In this document: in pieces, positions 16,258-27,100 of the stretch
Numbering within the stretch: the stretch's first letter is position 1
Layout of the letters: each line of letters opens with the position of its first letter
Made by a program: the position numbers and the translations under genes
NCBI RefSeq assembly: GCF_017355525.1
Contig: NZ_CP067395.1
Span: 2,232,001 to 2,296,000 of the forward strand
Length of the DNA: 64,000 nucleotides
Direction of reading: 5' to 3'
Source: Lysobacter enzymogenes
Lineage (GTDB): Bacteria > Pseudomonadota > Gammaproteobacteria > Xanthomonadales > Xanthomonadaceae
The notes under the pieces: generated by a model
What the model saw: only the letters and a program-made list of their open reading frames with translations
What the model was told of the DNA's origin: nothing
Databases searched by the model: none

Positions 16258-18237
16258 TCAGCGCTCGTGCGCGATCAGCGGCGACAGCAGGTCGCGGCGC
16301 AGATCCGAAAGCAGCGACAGCGCGCGTTCGCGCCCGGGTTCGTCGCCGGCGACGACCGCGCTGCGCAGGCGTTCGAGCGACTGCAGCAGGCGAGCGTCCA
16401 GCTCGTGGCGGACGACGGCACGGGTGCGGAAATGCGCGGTCGCCGCGTCGATCAACTCGGCATGGCAGGTACGCGCGTTCTGTCCCTGCAGCCCCCTGCC
16501 CCACGCGCGCAGTTCGGCCACGGCGCTTGCCGCGCGCATGTCCGCGACTATCGCCCGCAGCGTATGCGCCGCTTGCGGCTGGCCGCGCAGGCGCGGCGCG
16601 AGTTGCCCGAGCCGGTCGACCATACGACTGGTCCAGCCGGCGGCATTGCGGACACGTCCGCGAACGCGACGCGCGATGTCCCGCGCGATCGAATCCTGCA
16701 GCTGTTTCCGGCTGCGGTTCGGGTCCAGCGTCTGGAACAGCCGCATGCTGCACAGCGCCGCCGCGGTGCCCACGAACAGCGCGACGCTGCTGTTGATGGC
16801 GCCGGCGAAATTCGCAGCGTTTCTTGCGCCCAGGCCGGCGATCAGCGGAAACGTCAGCACCACTCCCAACGCGCCGAGGAGGTAAGGCGGACGCGCCAGG
16901 AACGAGCCGCACAGCAGCAACACCGGCGCGAGCGCAGCGGCGAGGCCGGCGAAATCGGACAGGGCCGGAAAGATCGCGAAACCGTAGACCAGGCCGACGG
17001 CGACGCCGATGGAGGATCCGAGCAGATAGCGCGCGACCTGGCCGGCGGGAGCCTCGGTGGTTCCGAACAGCACGCACGCCGTACCGATGATGGAGACCGC
17101 CGTCGCGCCGTCGGACCACGCCGTGGCGATCCACAAGCCGCAGCCGAGCGCGATGCCGACGAAGGCGCCGAGCGCGCTGCGCAGGGCGACGCGGCGATCG
17201 CGGTGCAGGACGTGGCCGTTGGCCTTTTCCGCGAGACGCGCGGGCACCCGAACGCGCCAGTCGGGACGGGCGCTGCGCAATTGCGCTTCGAGCAAGCGAC
17301 AATCGCGATGCGCGCTGTCCAGCTCGGCCAGCGCCGAGGACAGATTGGCCTGCGACAGGTCGCGCCACGCGTTGGCGTCGGCAGCGCCCGGGGGTGGCGC
17401 ATCGCGCTCCGGCGCGCGCAACGCGGCCATCGAATCGTCGACCGCGCTCGACCGCATCAGCACGTCGAGCATCCGGTCGTGCAGCGCGCGCAGAATCTGC
17501 GCCTGGGCCGCGCCGTCGGCGCTGTCGAACGGCAGGTGGATCGACAGCGTGTGCAGTTCGAGCAGGTCCATCGCCGCCTTGGTGCGATCCTGCGCGAGCA
17601 CCGCATCCTTCGCACCGGCCCGCATGTCCCGCGTCCAGCGCTCCGCATCGGCCAGGATCGCGGCGACGCGCGCCTGCACACGGTGCGCGACCTTGCGCGG
17701 CAGCACCAGCCCGTGGACCAAGGTGGCGGCCAGGATGCCGATGCAGATTTCCTGCACCCGGGTGATCGCGACGGCGAATACCTCGCCGGGCGCCATGACG
17801 CTGGGGAACCCGATCAGGCTGGTGGTGTATCCGGCCAGCAGGAAGGCGTAGGCGCGCGGGGTGCGGTCGAGCATCGCTAGGTACAGGCACAGCGCCATCC
17901 ACGCGGCCAGCGCGGCGCTCAACGCCAGCGGCTCGTTGGCCAAGCGCGGCACCAGCGCCACCGTGGCGACCGCGCCGCCGATCGTTCCCAGCAGCCGGAA
18001 CAGGCCGCGGCTCAACGTCGCTCCGGACAGCGGCTGCGACACCAGGTAGACGGTGCCGAGCACCCAGAACGGGCGCGTCAATCCGATCCGCAGCGACACG
18101 TACAGGCCCAGAATCGCGGCGACCAGGCATTTGAGCGAGAACAGCGCCGCCTCCCGGTCGGCCGCCAACGCCGGGGTCTTCAGCAACGCCAGCGGACGCG
18201 AAAACAGGGAGCCGGCAGGGGTGGGCGAAGTCTGCAT
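16258..18237 (-). CDS. FUSC-family (AaeB-like) inner-membrane efflux protein
   Basis: A 659-aa protein with two blocks of membrane helices (about residues 30-165 and 365-490), each followed by a soluble part, the architecture of the FUSC/AaeB transporters. The first block has SLKCLVAAILGLYVSLRIGL and PFWVLGTVYLVSQP, a hallmark of the family. AaeB exports aromatic carboxylic acids and FusC-like pumps export fusaric acid, so an aromatic acid is the likely substrate. It is the first gene of the efflux operon and is divergent from an AraC-type regulator, which suggests induction by the exported compound. Confidence 0.9.
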   Translation of the reverse strand: MQTSPTPAGSLFSRPLALLKTPALAADREAALFSLKCLVAAILGLYVSLRIGLTRPFWVLGTVYLVSQPLSGATLSRGLFRLLGTIGGAVATVALVPRLANEPLALSAALAAWMALCLYLAMLDRTPRAYAFLLAGYTTSLIGFPSVMAPGEVFAVAITRVQEICIGILAATLVHGLVLPRKVAHRVQARVAAILADAERWTRDMRAGAKDAVLAQDRTKAAMDLLELHTLSIHLPFDSADGAAQAQILRALHDRMLDVLMRSSAVDDSMAALRAPERDAPPPGAADANAWRDLSQANLSSALAELDSAHRDCRLLEAQLRSARPDWRVRVPARLAEKANGHVLHRDRRVALRSALGAFVGIALGCGLWIATAWSDGATAVSIIGTACVLFGTTEAPAGQVARYLLGSSIGVAVGLVYGFAIFPALSDFAGLAAALAPVLLLCGSFLARPPYLLGALGVVLTFPLIAGLGARNAANFAGAINSSVALFVGTAAALCSMRLFQTLDPNRSRKQLQDSIARDIARRVRGRVRNAAGWTSRMVDRLGQLAPRLRGQPQAAHTLRAIVADMRAASAVAELRAWGRGLQGQNARTCHAELIDAATAHFRTRAVVRHELDARLLQSLERLRSAVVAGDEPGRERALSLLSDLRRDLLSPLIAHER

Positions 18238-18273
18238 GGGCCCATCGTATGCAGCGGTCCCGGTCGCCGAATT

Positions 18274-18298
18274 TCGCTAGAATGACAACATATCGCTA
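18274..18298. promoter_or_regulatory. possible AraC-type operator (direct repeat)
   Basis: TCGCTA occurs twice (18274-18279 and 18293-18298), 19 bp apart start to start and both followed by an A-rich patch, in the 78-bp gap between the efflux operon and the araC-type gene. Two direct half-sites nearly two helical turns apart fit binding by an AraC-family dimer that controls both divergent units. Confidence 0.45.
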
Positions 18299-18315
18299 AA
18301 ACCGGTCAATCCCAG

Positions 18316-19134
18316 ATGGCTCACGTTTCGCTCCCCGGCTACGACCTGGACCCGGACGAGACCGACCGGCCCGCAGTCGCCAGCCGGCTGCAGGTGGCCG
18401 ACTACGATGCCGAGATTCCGGTGCACCAGCACCGCAAGGGCCAGCTGATCCTGGCGCTGCACGGGGCGGTGACCTGCGAAGTCGCCAATGCGCTGTGGAT
18501 CGTCCCGCCGCAATGCGGCGTGTGGATTCCCGGCGGCATGCCGCACAGCAACCGCGCCACCGCCAACGCGCGCCTGTGCTATCTGTTCGTCGAACCCGGC
18601 GTCGTGGCTCTGCCGCAGCACTGCGTGACGCTGTCGATCTCGCCGATGCTGCGCGAGATGATCCTGCACCTGGCCGATGCCCCGCTGGACTATCCGCGCG
18701 AGGGCCACACCGCTCGCCTCGCGCGCGTCGTGCTGGACGAACTGGCGCGGATGCCGGCCGAACGCGTGTACCTGCCGGTCAGCGATCATCCGAAGATCCG
18801 CGCGCTGGCCGATGCGCTGTCGGCGAACCCCGCGGACCGCGGCACCATCGCCGACTGGGCGCGGCGGCTGGCGCTCGGCGAGCGCACCTTGACGCGCCTG
18901 ATCGCGCGCGAAACCGGCCTGTCCTTCGGCCGCTGGCGGCAGCAGCTGCATCTGCTGATCGCGATCCGCGAACTGGCCGCGGGCGCCGCCGTGCAGCGGG
19001 TGTCCGAAAGCCTCGGCTACGAGTCGGTGACGGCGTTCATCACCATGTTCAAGAAGACGCTCGGGCTTTCGCCGACCCGCTATTTCGCGGCGCGCTCGCG
19101 CAGTCAGTCGGCGGATGCGCGGGGCGAGGGCTGA
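18316..19134 (+). CDS. AraC-family transcriptional regulator
   Basis: A 272-aa regulator. The N-terminal part is a cupin-like sensor (HQHRKGQLILALHGAVTCE, then WIVPPQCGVWIPGGMPH). The C-terminal part holds the double helix-turn-helix, with LALGERTLTRLIARETGLSF and RVSESLGYESVTAFITMFKK plus the family signature GLSPTRYF. The divergent position makes it the probable regulator of the FUSC efflux operon, in the way AaeR or FusR-type regulators flank their pumps, though this protein is AraC- and not LysR-type. Confidence 0.9.
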   Translation: MAHVSLPGYDLDPDETDRPAVASRLQVADYDAEIPVHQHRKGQLILALHGAVTCEVANALWIVPPQCGVWIPGGMPHSNRATANARLCYLFVEPGVVALPQHCVTLSISPMLREMILHLADAPLDYPREGHTARLARVVLDELARMPAERVYLPVSDHPKIRALADALSANPADRGTIADWARRLALGERTLTRLIARETGLSFGRWRQQLHLLIAIRELAAGAAVQRVSESLGYESVTAFITMFKKTLGLSPTRYFAARSRSQSADARGEG

Positions 19135-19177
19135 GCGTTCCGGCGGGCATCGGGCCGTTCTTGCGAGTCCCGGGCAT

Positions 19178-19222
19178 GAAAAAAGCCGCCCCCGACGTTG
19201 CCGTCGGGAGCGGCTTCTCTTT
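19178..19222 (-). terminator. rho-independent terminator after ssb
   Basis: A 14-bp stem with one mismatch, AGCCGCCCCCGACG pairing with CGTCGGGAGCGGCT around a TTG loop. On the minus strand it ends in six T residues, so it terminates ssb. On the plus strand it is followed by TCTCTTTC and may also end the araC-type transcript. Confidence 0.8.
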
Positions 19223-19296
19223 CGTGAAACGGCTTGTTTTTGGCTGGTCAGCAGCAACCCGTCAGCCTGTGGGGCGCGACCGGAAGCGCAGGCGGC

Positions 19297-19860
19297 TCAG
19301 AACGGGATGTCGTCGTCGGCGAAATCGTCGCCGAAGTCGTTCGACTTGGCCGGCGGCGCCTCGCGGCGCTGGCCGGAGTCGCGGCCGCCGCCATACCCGC
19401 CACCACCACCGCCGCCGCCGCCGCCCGAAGGACGCGCCGAACGTTCGCCGCCACCGCCGCCACCGCCACCGCTGCGGTATTCGCCGCGGCCGCCGCCTTC
19501 CGAGCGGTTGCCACCGCCGCCGCCCTCGCCGCCGCCGAGCATCTGCATCTCGTCGGCGATGATGTCGGTGAAGTACTTCTCGACGCCGTCCTGACCGGTG
19601 AACTTGTCGTAGCGGATCGAGCCTTCGATATAGACCTGGCGGCCCTTCTTCAGATACTCGCCGGCGATTTCGCCGAGCTTGCCGAACAGCTTGACCCGGT
19701 GCCACTCGGTGCGTTCCTGGTTGTTGCCGTCGCGGTCCTTGCGGACGCTGGTGGTGGCCAGGCTGATCGTGGTCACGGCCATGCCGCCCTGGGTGTACTT
19801 GGTCTCCGGATCGTTGCCGAGGTTGCCGACCAGGATGACTTTATTGATGCCGCGTGCCAT
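19297..19860 (-). CDS. ssb: single-stranded DNA-binding protein
   Basis: A 187-aa SSB. The OB fold covers residues 1-110, opening with [20 protein letters not shown] and including [20 protein letters not shown] and the [15 protein letters not shown] strand. A Gly-rich linker with [14 protein letters not shown] runs follows, and the protein ends in the acidic tip DDDIPF that recruits replication and repair partners. The start follows AAGGAATCCC. It is a housekeeping gene with no operon partner here. Confidence 0.97.
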   Translation of the reverse strand: MARGINKVILVGNLGNDPETKYTQGGMAVTTISLATTSVRKDRDGNNQERTEWHRVKLFGKLGEIAGEYLKKGRQVYIEGSIRYDKFTGQDGVEKYFTDIIADEMQMLGGGEGGGGGNRSEGGGRGEYRSGGGGGGGGERSARPSGGGGGGGGGGYGGGRDSGQRREAPPAKSNDFGDDFADDDIPF

Positions 19861-20194
19861 GGGATTCCTTACTGACTGCCGTTCTTGGACGGCCTAAGGG
19901 TGGATTATAGCCCGGTGCCCCGGTATCGGCCGGTGCTCCGCAACGGGGTCGGCGGCCCGCCCGGGCGACCTTCAGAAAACGCCCGAAACGCATGTGGGGC
20001 AAGGTTTTCGCCGTCGCGGCGCGGGCGCGGCCCGGGGTCGGGCCGGTCCGACCCGCTGGATTCGTCCCGATATCCGGGCAAGCGCGCCCCGAGGCCCCCG
20101 GCGGGCGGGCGCCGCCTCGGCCGCTGCGCCGCCGCAGCCTGCGGAGAGTGCGCCATGATCGGCAGCCTGGACTGTCCCCGACCACGGATGCGCA
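19861..20194. promoter_or_regulatory. intergenic region with ssb -10 box
   Basis: No gene is supported. On the minus strand a perfect TATAAT (19909-19904) lies 43 nt before the ssb start; the position of a -35 box shows only GC-rich sequence. The remainder up to the gene at 20195 is GC-rich and without recognisable signals. Confidence 0.5.
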
Positions 20195-20977
20195 ATGCCC
20201 GCCCCCGATCCGATCGCCATCGCCGAACGCGAAATCGAAACCGGCGCGCTGTTGCTGCTGCGCCTGTTGCCGGCCGACCGCCTGCGCAGCACCGTCTATC
20301 GCGCGTTGCTGAAGGGCCGCGCGGTGGTGCTGTGGCCCACGCGCGGATCGGCGTGCGCCGCGGACGTACGCGCCGGCTTCGCCGCCGCTGTCGAAGACGC
20401 GGACCTGTATTTCCCAGGCTCGCAGGTCGCAATGCCGGCCGGCGACTACGGCGGCGAATGCATTTATGTGATCCATCCGATGCGGACGCCGCTGACGCTG
20501 GACACCTGCCCGCCCGGCGACGATTACCGCTATCGCCGGCAGTTGCTCGCCGCCGGCGTCGCCGACGGCTTCAACATCGGCGGGCTGACGCCGCGCCAGA
20601 TCGCCGCGGTCGAACACGCGCAGGGCGTCGTCCTGCCGCGCGCCTACGCGGCGTTCCTGAGCGAGTGCGGCCGCGCGGCGGGCAGCCTGTGCGGCGACTG
20701 TCATTTCTTTTATCCGTCCTTGAAGGGACTCAAGCAGGACGCGCTGGAAATGCTCGAAGAAGCCCGGCAGGAAGCGCATTACTACACCGATTTCTACGAC
20801 TTCCACCTGCCGGCCAACGCCTTCGTGCTGGCGGCCTACCTGGGTCACCAGTTTGCGTTCTGCCTGTGCGAAGGCGACGAAGACCCCGCGGTTTACCGCT
20901 GCATCGTCGGCAGCGCGCCCGAGCGGCAGCACGACAGTTGTTCGGCGTATCTGGACGCGTTGATCCGATCGGCATGA
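20195..20977 (+). CDS. two-domain SUKH immunity-like protein
   Basis: A 260-aa protein with two halves. Residues 8-105 (AEREIETGALLLLRLLPADR to GGECIYVIHPM) form a domain I cannot name, which recurs as a separate gene at 38345. Residues 125-260 are a SMI1/KNR4-like (SUKH) domain, with GLTPRQIAAVEHAQGVVLPR, AYAAFLSECGRAAGSL and FAFCLCEGDEDPAVYRC, and closely resemble the separate gene at 39844. SUKH proteins are widespread immunity proteins of polymorphic toxins. It stands 218 bp before the RHS toxin gene, on the same strand. GC content is as high as in the core genome, unlike the downstream copies. Start choice is weakly supported. Confidence 0.7.
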   Translation: MPAPDPIAIAEREIETGALLLLRLLPADRLRSTVYRALLKGRAVVLWPTRGSACAADVRAGFAAAVEDADLYFPGSQVAMPAGDYGGECIYVIHPMRTPLTLDTCPPGDDYRYRRQLLAAGVADGFNIGGLTPRQIAAVEHAQGVVLPRAYAAFLSECGRAAGSLCGDCHFFYPSLKGLKQDALEMLEEARQEAHYYTDFYDFHLPANAFVLAAYLGHQFAFCLCEGDEDPAVYRCIVGSAPERQHDSCSAYLDALIRSA

Positions 20978-21195
20978 ACCTCGGCGCGGATCGGGATTCG
21001 CCGGCACGGGCCGCCGCTCTCCATAGGCGCAATCAATCGGCCCCAGGTGAGGCGTCCCGGCAGCGGGGGTGGCTCCTGCGAGAGACGGCCCCTGCCCCAA
21101 CTCCACCAACACGCCGCCCTAAACTTTTCCGAAAAACTGCCGAGAAGTTCTCATATTAGGCCGCCCCCAGCGGCGGCCGCCAATGGGAGCGGCGC

Positions 21196-24100
21196 ATGTC
21201 GGCAATCGTTTCGGGGATCGGTCTGGGCTTGTACAACGGCTCGGCGGGGCAGATCGGCAAGGGGCTCGGCGGCAGCGCCCGGCTGGGCCAGGGCAAGGAC
21301 GAGCAATACGTCAATATCGCCACCGGCAACCTGGTGCTGCGCAGCCAGGACGAATTCCTGACCGTACGCGGCCTCGGCCTGGCCGCGGTGCGCACCTACA
21401 ACAGCCGCGGCCAGCTCTCCGACAGCGGCGCCGATGCCTGGATCACCGGGTTCGAGCGCCGGGTCGAACTGCTCAGCGGCGCCCTCGACGCGGCCGGCAG
21501 CGTCATGCGCCGCTACACCGGCGACGGTTCGTACCAGGACTTCGTCTACGTCTCGGCCGGCCTGTACCGCTCCAGCACCGGCGACGGCGCCCACGACACC
21601 CTCAGCCGCGACGCCGCCAGCAAGCGCTGGACCTGGGTCGAAGGCAGCAGCCGCCGCGAGGAGCAATACGCCGACCACGCCGACGCCGCGCTCAAGGGCC
21701 GCCTGACCCGGATCCGCGACCTCAAGTCCGACGGCACCGCGCCGGCGACCTGGAACGTGCTGTACGACGCCGCCGGCCGGGTCAGCGAAGTGGCCGCGGC
21801 GGAAAGCGGCACGGCCGACGCGTTGCTGTACACCTACGACGGCAACGGCCGGCTGATCGCGCTGTCGACCCGCACCGACGGCGTGGTCCGCGAGCAGGTC
21901 ACCTATGCCTACGACAGCGCCGGCCGGCTCAGCTCGGTGCTGGTCGACCTGACCCCGGACGACCCGGCCGGCGACCGCGACAGCTGGGACGCCGCCAATG
22001 CGGCCAACAACGACGGCTACCTGCTGCGCACGGTCTACACCTACGCCGACGCCACCAGCCTGAAACTCGCTCAAGTCAGCCAGAGCGACGGCACCGTCGT
22101 CAGCTACACCTACGACGCCCAGGGCCGGGTGCGCACGCTGACCCGCGGCGACAGCAACGCCAACGACGCCGACGGCATCGGCCAGACCCTGACCTTCACT
22201 TACGACGACGCCAACCGCAGCACCGAAGTCGCCGACTCCACCGGGCGCTCGTGGGGCTACGTCTACGACGCCGCCGGCCAGCTGACCGAAGTGCGCGCGC
22301 CGGCAGTGGGCGGCCTGCGCGACGTCGTCCAGTACAGCTACGACGCGGCCGGCAACCTCACCCGCATCAAGACCCTGCGCGGCAGCGCCACGCTGTCCGA
22401 GACCGTCTACCAGTACGACGCCAACGGCAACGCGCTGTGGCAATGGGATACCGTCGATCCCGTCACCGGCACCGCCGCGACCGCGGTCCAGCGCACCTGG
22501 ACCGCGAACAACCAACTCGCCTCGGAAACCGTCTACACCGGCCTCGACGCGGACCGCGAACTCGGCGCGCAGGCGCCGGGCGGCGGACTGACCACGACCT
22601 ACGTCTACGACGCCCAGGACCGCCTGCGCTTCGCCGTCGGCGCCGACGGCGCAGTGCAGGAATTCGAATACCACAGCACCGGCGCCGGCGCGGGCCAGGT
22701 GGCCAAGGCGCGCCGCTACCTCGGCGCGGCCTACACCGGCGCAACCACGCTGTCGGCGCTGAGCGCCTGGGCGACCGCCGCGCAGCGCGCGCAAAGCACG
22801 CTGGCCGAATCGAGCTACGACCTCAAGGGCCGGCTCGCGGGCACGACCGCGTACGCCCGGGTCGACGGCTCCGGCAACGGCGTCGTCGACGACGCAGCCG
22901 AAATCGTCCAGTACCGCTACGACGCGCGCGGGCTGCTGATCCAGCGGCAAACCCTGCGCAGTTCCACCGTGCTCGCCGACGACGCGCGCGATGTGGTCCA
23001 GACCACGAGCTACGTCTACGACGGCATGGACCGGCTGCTGTCGGAAATCGTCACCGAGAAGACCGGCACTGGCGCCGAGCAGGTCAAGCGCAACGTCAGC
23101 CAGTGGGTCTATCAATCCTCGGCCAACACGGTGCGCATCGTGGTCGAAGGCGGCAGCGTCGGCGACGGCGCTACCGGCAACGACCGCGTGCGGCTGGAAG
23201 TGCGCGACGCCAGCGGCCAGCTGATCCGCGTCACCGAATCGGCCGTCGGCGGCGGCGACGCCCGCACCCTCGCCCGCCATTACTACGACAGCGCCGGCCG
23301 CCTGCGCGCCAGCGAGGACGCCGGCGGCGCGCGCCGCTATTTCTTCTACGACGAACAAGGCCGGCTGGCCGGCGACGTCGACGCCACCGGCGCGGTGGTC
23401 GAATACCTGCGCGACGATCTGGGCCGGATCCGCCAGACCCTGAGCTATGCCAACCGCGTCGACACCAGCGCCTGGCTCGTCGCCGGCGCCGTCGCGCCGG
23501 CCGCACTGTCGGCGATCCGCCCGAGCGCCAGCGCCGACGACCGCAGCGCCACGCGCGGCTACGACGCGCTCGGCCGCCTGCTGACCGAACGCAGCGGCGA
23601 CGGCGCCATCGCGACCTACAGCTACGACGGCGCCGGCCGCCTGTTGCAGGTCGAACACAAGGACGGCGCCGGCAATCGCCGGGTGTCGCGCTCCTTCTAC
23701 GACGCCGCAGGGCGCCTCAGCGGCGAACTCGACGCGGAAGGCTATCTGGTCGAATACAGCTACGACCTCGGCGGCCGCCGCATCGGCAGCAAGGCCTACG
23801 CGAACGTCACCGACGGCGCCCAGCGCGCCGCCGGCCCCCTGGCCCAGCTGCGCCCCGCGGCCGATGCCGACAACGACCAGAGCACGCGCTGGTTCTTCGA
23901 TGGCCGCGGCAACCTCGTCGGCCGGCTCGACGCCGAAGGCTATCTGACCGAAACCGTGTTCGACGAAGCGCGCAACGAACGCGCGAGCAAGGCGTATGCG
24001 CTGCGCCTGACCGGCTTGACCGGCAACGAAACCCTGTCCGCGCTGCGCAGCGCCGCGGCGTCCGGCGAAATCCGCGAAACCCGCCGCAGCTTCGACGCGC

Positions 24101-27100
24101 TCGGCCGGCTCAGCGCCGAGCGCAACGCCGAAGGCACGCTGACCCGCTACAGCTACGACGTCCAGGGCAACCTGGTCCGGGTCGAGCGCGCCGCCGACAC
24201 CAGCGAAGTGCGCGAAAGCCGCCTGCGCTACAACGTGTTCGGCGAACTGATCGGCGAACTCGGCGGCGAAGGTTCCGCGCGCGCGCTGCCCGGCATGAGC
24301 GAGGCACAGCTCGACGCGCTGTTCGCCCAGTACGGCGTGCGCCACAGCTACGACAGCCTCGGCCGCCGCATCGAAAGCATCGATGCCGCCGGCCACAAGA
24401 CCTGGAGCTTCTACGACGCCGCCGGCCGCGAGACCTACACGGTGCGCGGCGTCGCCGACGCCAACGGCGTAGCCAACGCGCTCGGCGAGGTCAGCGAGAC
24501 CCGCTACACCGCGTTCGGCGAGGTGCGCGACCGCACCGCGTACAGCGGCCGCATCGTCCTGGCCACGGCCGGCAGCCGCGACAGCGCCGCCGCCGCGATC
24601 GCCACCTTGGCCTATGTCGCCGCCAGCGACAGCCGGCGCAGCTTCGGCTACGACGCGCGCGGCCTGCTCGCCACCGCCACCGATGCGGAAGGCCAGCTGC
24701 GCCAGTACACCTACAACGCCTTCGGCGAGCGCATCCGCGAAGCGGTGCTCAACGCCGGCGCGACCTCGACCATGGAAACCGACTACGACCGCCGCGGCCT
24801 CGCCATCGCCGGCCGCGACGGCGTCGGCACCGCGCTGGCGCGCTCGACCTCGCTCGCGTACGACGCCTTCGGCCGGGTCATCCGCGCGACCGATGCGCGC
24901 GGCGTGCCCACGACCTATCGCTACGACCGGCTCGGCCGCCAGCTCAGTTCGCGCATCACCGTGCTCAATCGCGAGCAGGTGGTGGCCACCGCCTACGACG
25001 CGTTCGGCCGCACGATCGGCGTCACCGACGCCTTGGGCCGCACCACCACCAGCGTTTACGACACCGCCAACCGCAGCACCACGGTGACCACGCCGGAAGG
25101 CGTCGCGGTCAAGACCTTCTTCGACCGCCACGGCCAGCAGGTCAAAGTGACCTCGCCGCTGCCGGGCGGCGCGGTCGCCGAAAGTACTTACGCCTACGAC
25201 CGCGACGGCCACTTGGTATCGAGCACCGACCCGGTCGGCCGCACCGCGACCAGCGAGTACGACGCGCGCGGCCTGCTCGCCGCAACCGTCGACGGCAGCG
25301 GCCGCCGGATCGAACTGCGCTACGACGCCGTCGGCCGGCTGTTGCGGCGGATCGAGGATCCCGCCGGACTGGCGCTGACCACGAGCTACCGCTACGACGG
25401 CCAAGGCCGCAAGGTCGAAACCACCGACGCCAGCGGCCGCGTCACCGCCTACGCCTACGACCGCGAAGGCCGGCTGACCCAGGTTGCGCTGGATCCGGCC
25501 GGGTTGAACCTGCGCACGACGTACAGCTACGACGCGCAGGGGCGGCAGGTCCGCGTTACCGAGGGCGCCGGGACGGCGGCGGCGCGGACGGTGCAGTACG
25601 ACTACGATGCGCTCGGGCGGCGCGTGGCCGAACGCATCGACCCGGACGGCTTGAACCTGCTGACCGCCTACGCCTACGACGCCGAGGACAATCTGATCCG
25701 GCGCACCGACGCGAACGGCAACGTGACCCGCTTTTACTACGATCAGGCCGGACAGCTGATCTACACCATCGATCCGCTCGGCGTAATGACGCGCAACTGG
25801 TTCGACCCGGCGAGCCGGGTCGTGGCCAACCGCACGCTGATCCTCCCCATCGACGCATCCACGCTGAGCGACGGCACCACGATCGCCGAACTCGATGCGC
25901 GCATCCCCTGGCACCAATTCGATCCGCACACCTTCACGGTCTACGACCGCGACGGGCGGCCCCGGCTGATCATCAGCGGATCGACCCGGATGCAGGAGCT
26001 GATTTACGACGCGGCCGGCCGGGTGGTGGCGACCCGTCGCTATGCGGCCTTGTGGCCGGACTTCAGCAACGCGCGACTCGACAAGTTGTATCGGGGCGAC
26101 ATGCTTGCGGACGAGTCGGAGCTGGCGCTGCTGCGCAACGACGCGCTCGACCAGATCACCTACAACGTCTACACCGCCGCCGGCGAACTGCGCACCACGG
26201 TCGACAATTCCGGCACGGTGGTCTCCTACGTTTACGACCGCGCCGGCCGCATGGTGGTGCACAAGCGTTATGCGCATGCCGCTCAGTTCAATCCGACCCT
26301 GCGCGCCAAGCTCACCGCCGGCACCGCTTCGCCGCAGGACGTGATCGACGTCACCGCAGTCGACAACGCCGCCGACCGCGTCGCCTACACCAGTTACGAC
26401 GGCGCAGGCCGCGCGCGCTACAGCATCGACGCCAACGGCGGCGTCGTGGAAACCTTGTACGACGCTGCGGGCCGGGTTGCCGGAAGCCGGGCCTATGCGA
26501 ACGCCGTTGCGCTGGATGCCGTCCTGAAGCCGCAACTCGTCGCCGGCGACAGCGCCGCTTTCGCCGCCTTGCGCGATCGCCTCGCCGCTTCCGCCGACAA
26601 CGCCCGCGATTCGCGCGAATACCGCATCTACGACGGCGCCGGCCGCATCGCCGCGGCGGTCGACGCTGCGGGCTATGTCGCGGCCCGCGACTACGATGCC
26701 GCCGGCAATCTCATCCAGGAGCGGCGCCAAGCCCGGGCCGCGGCGCTTTCCACCGCGCTGTGGTCCAAACTGGCCGCCGGCACCGCCAGCCTGGGCGAAC
26801 TCGCCGCCGTCGCACCGCGCGACGACAGCGCGGATTCGGCGACGCGGCGCGTCTACGACGCCGCCGGCCGCGAGCGTTACGCGCTGACTCAAACCGCCGC
26901 CGGCCTCTATACGGTCGAGGAACGCCGTTACGACGGCGCCGGCCGCCTGATCGCTGCGTTGCGCTACGACAGCGCGATCGCGCTCGGGTCGGAGGCAACC
27001 GTCGCCACGGTGGAGGCCGCGTTGAACCTGTCCGGTTCCCGCGCGGACGGCCGCTATCGCCAGACCCGCTATGTCTACGACGCCGACGGCCGGATGCGCT

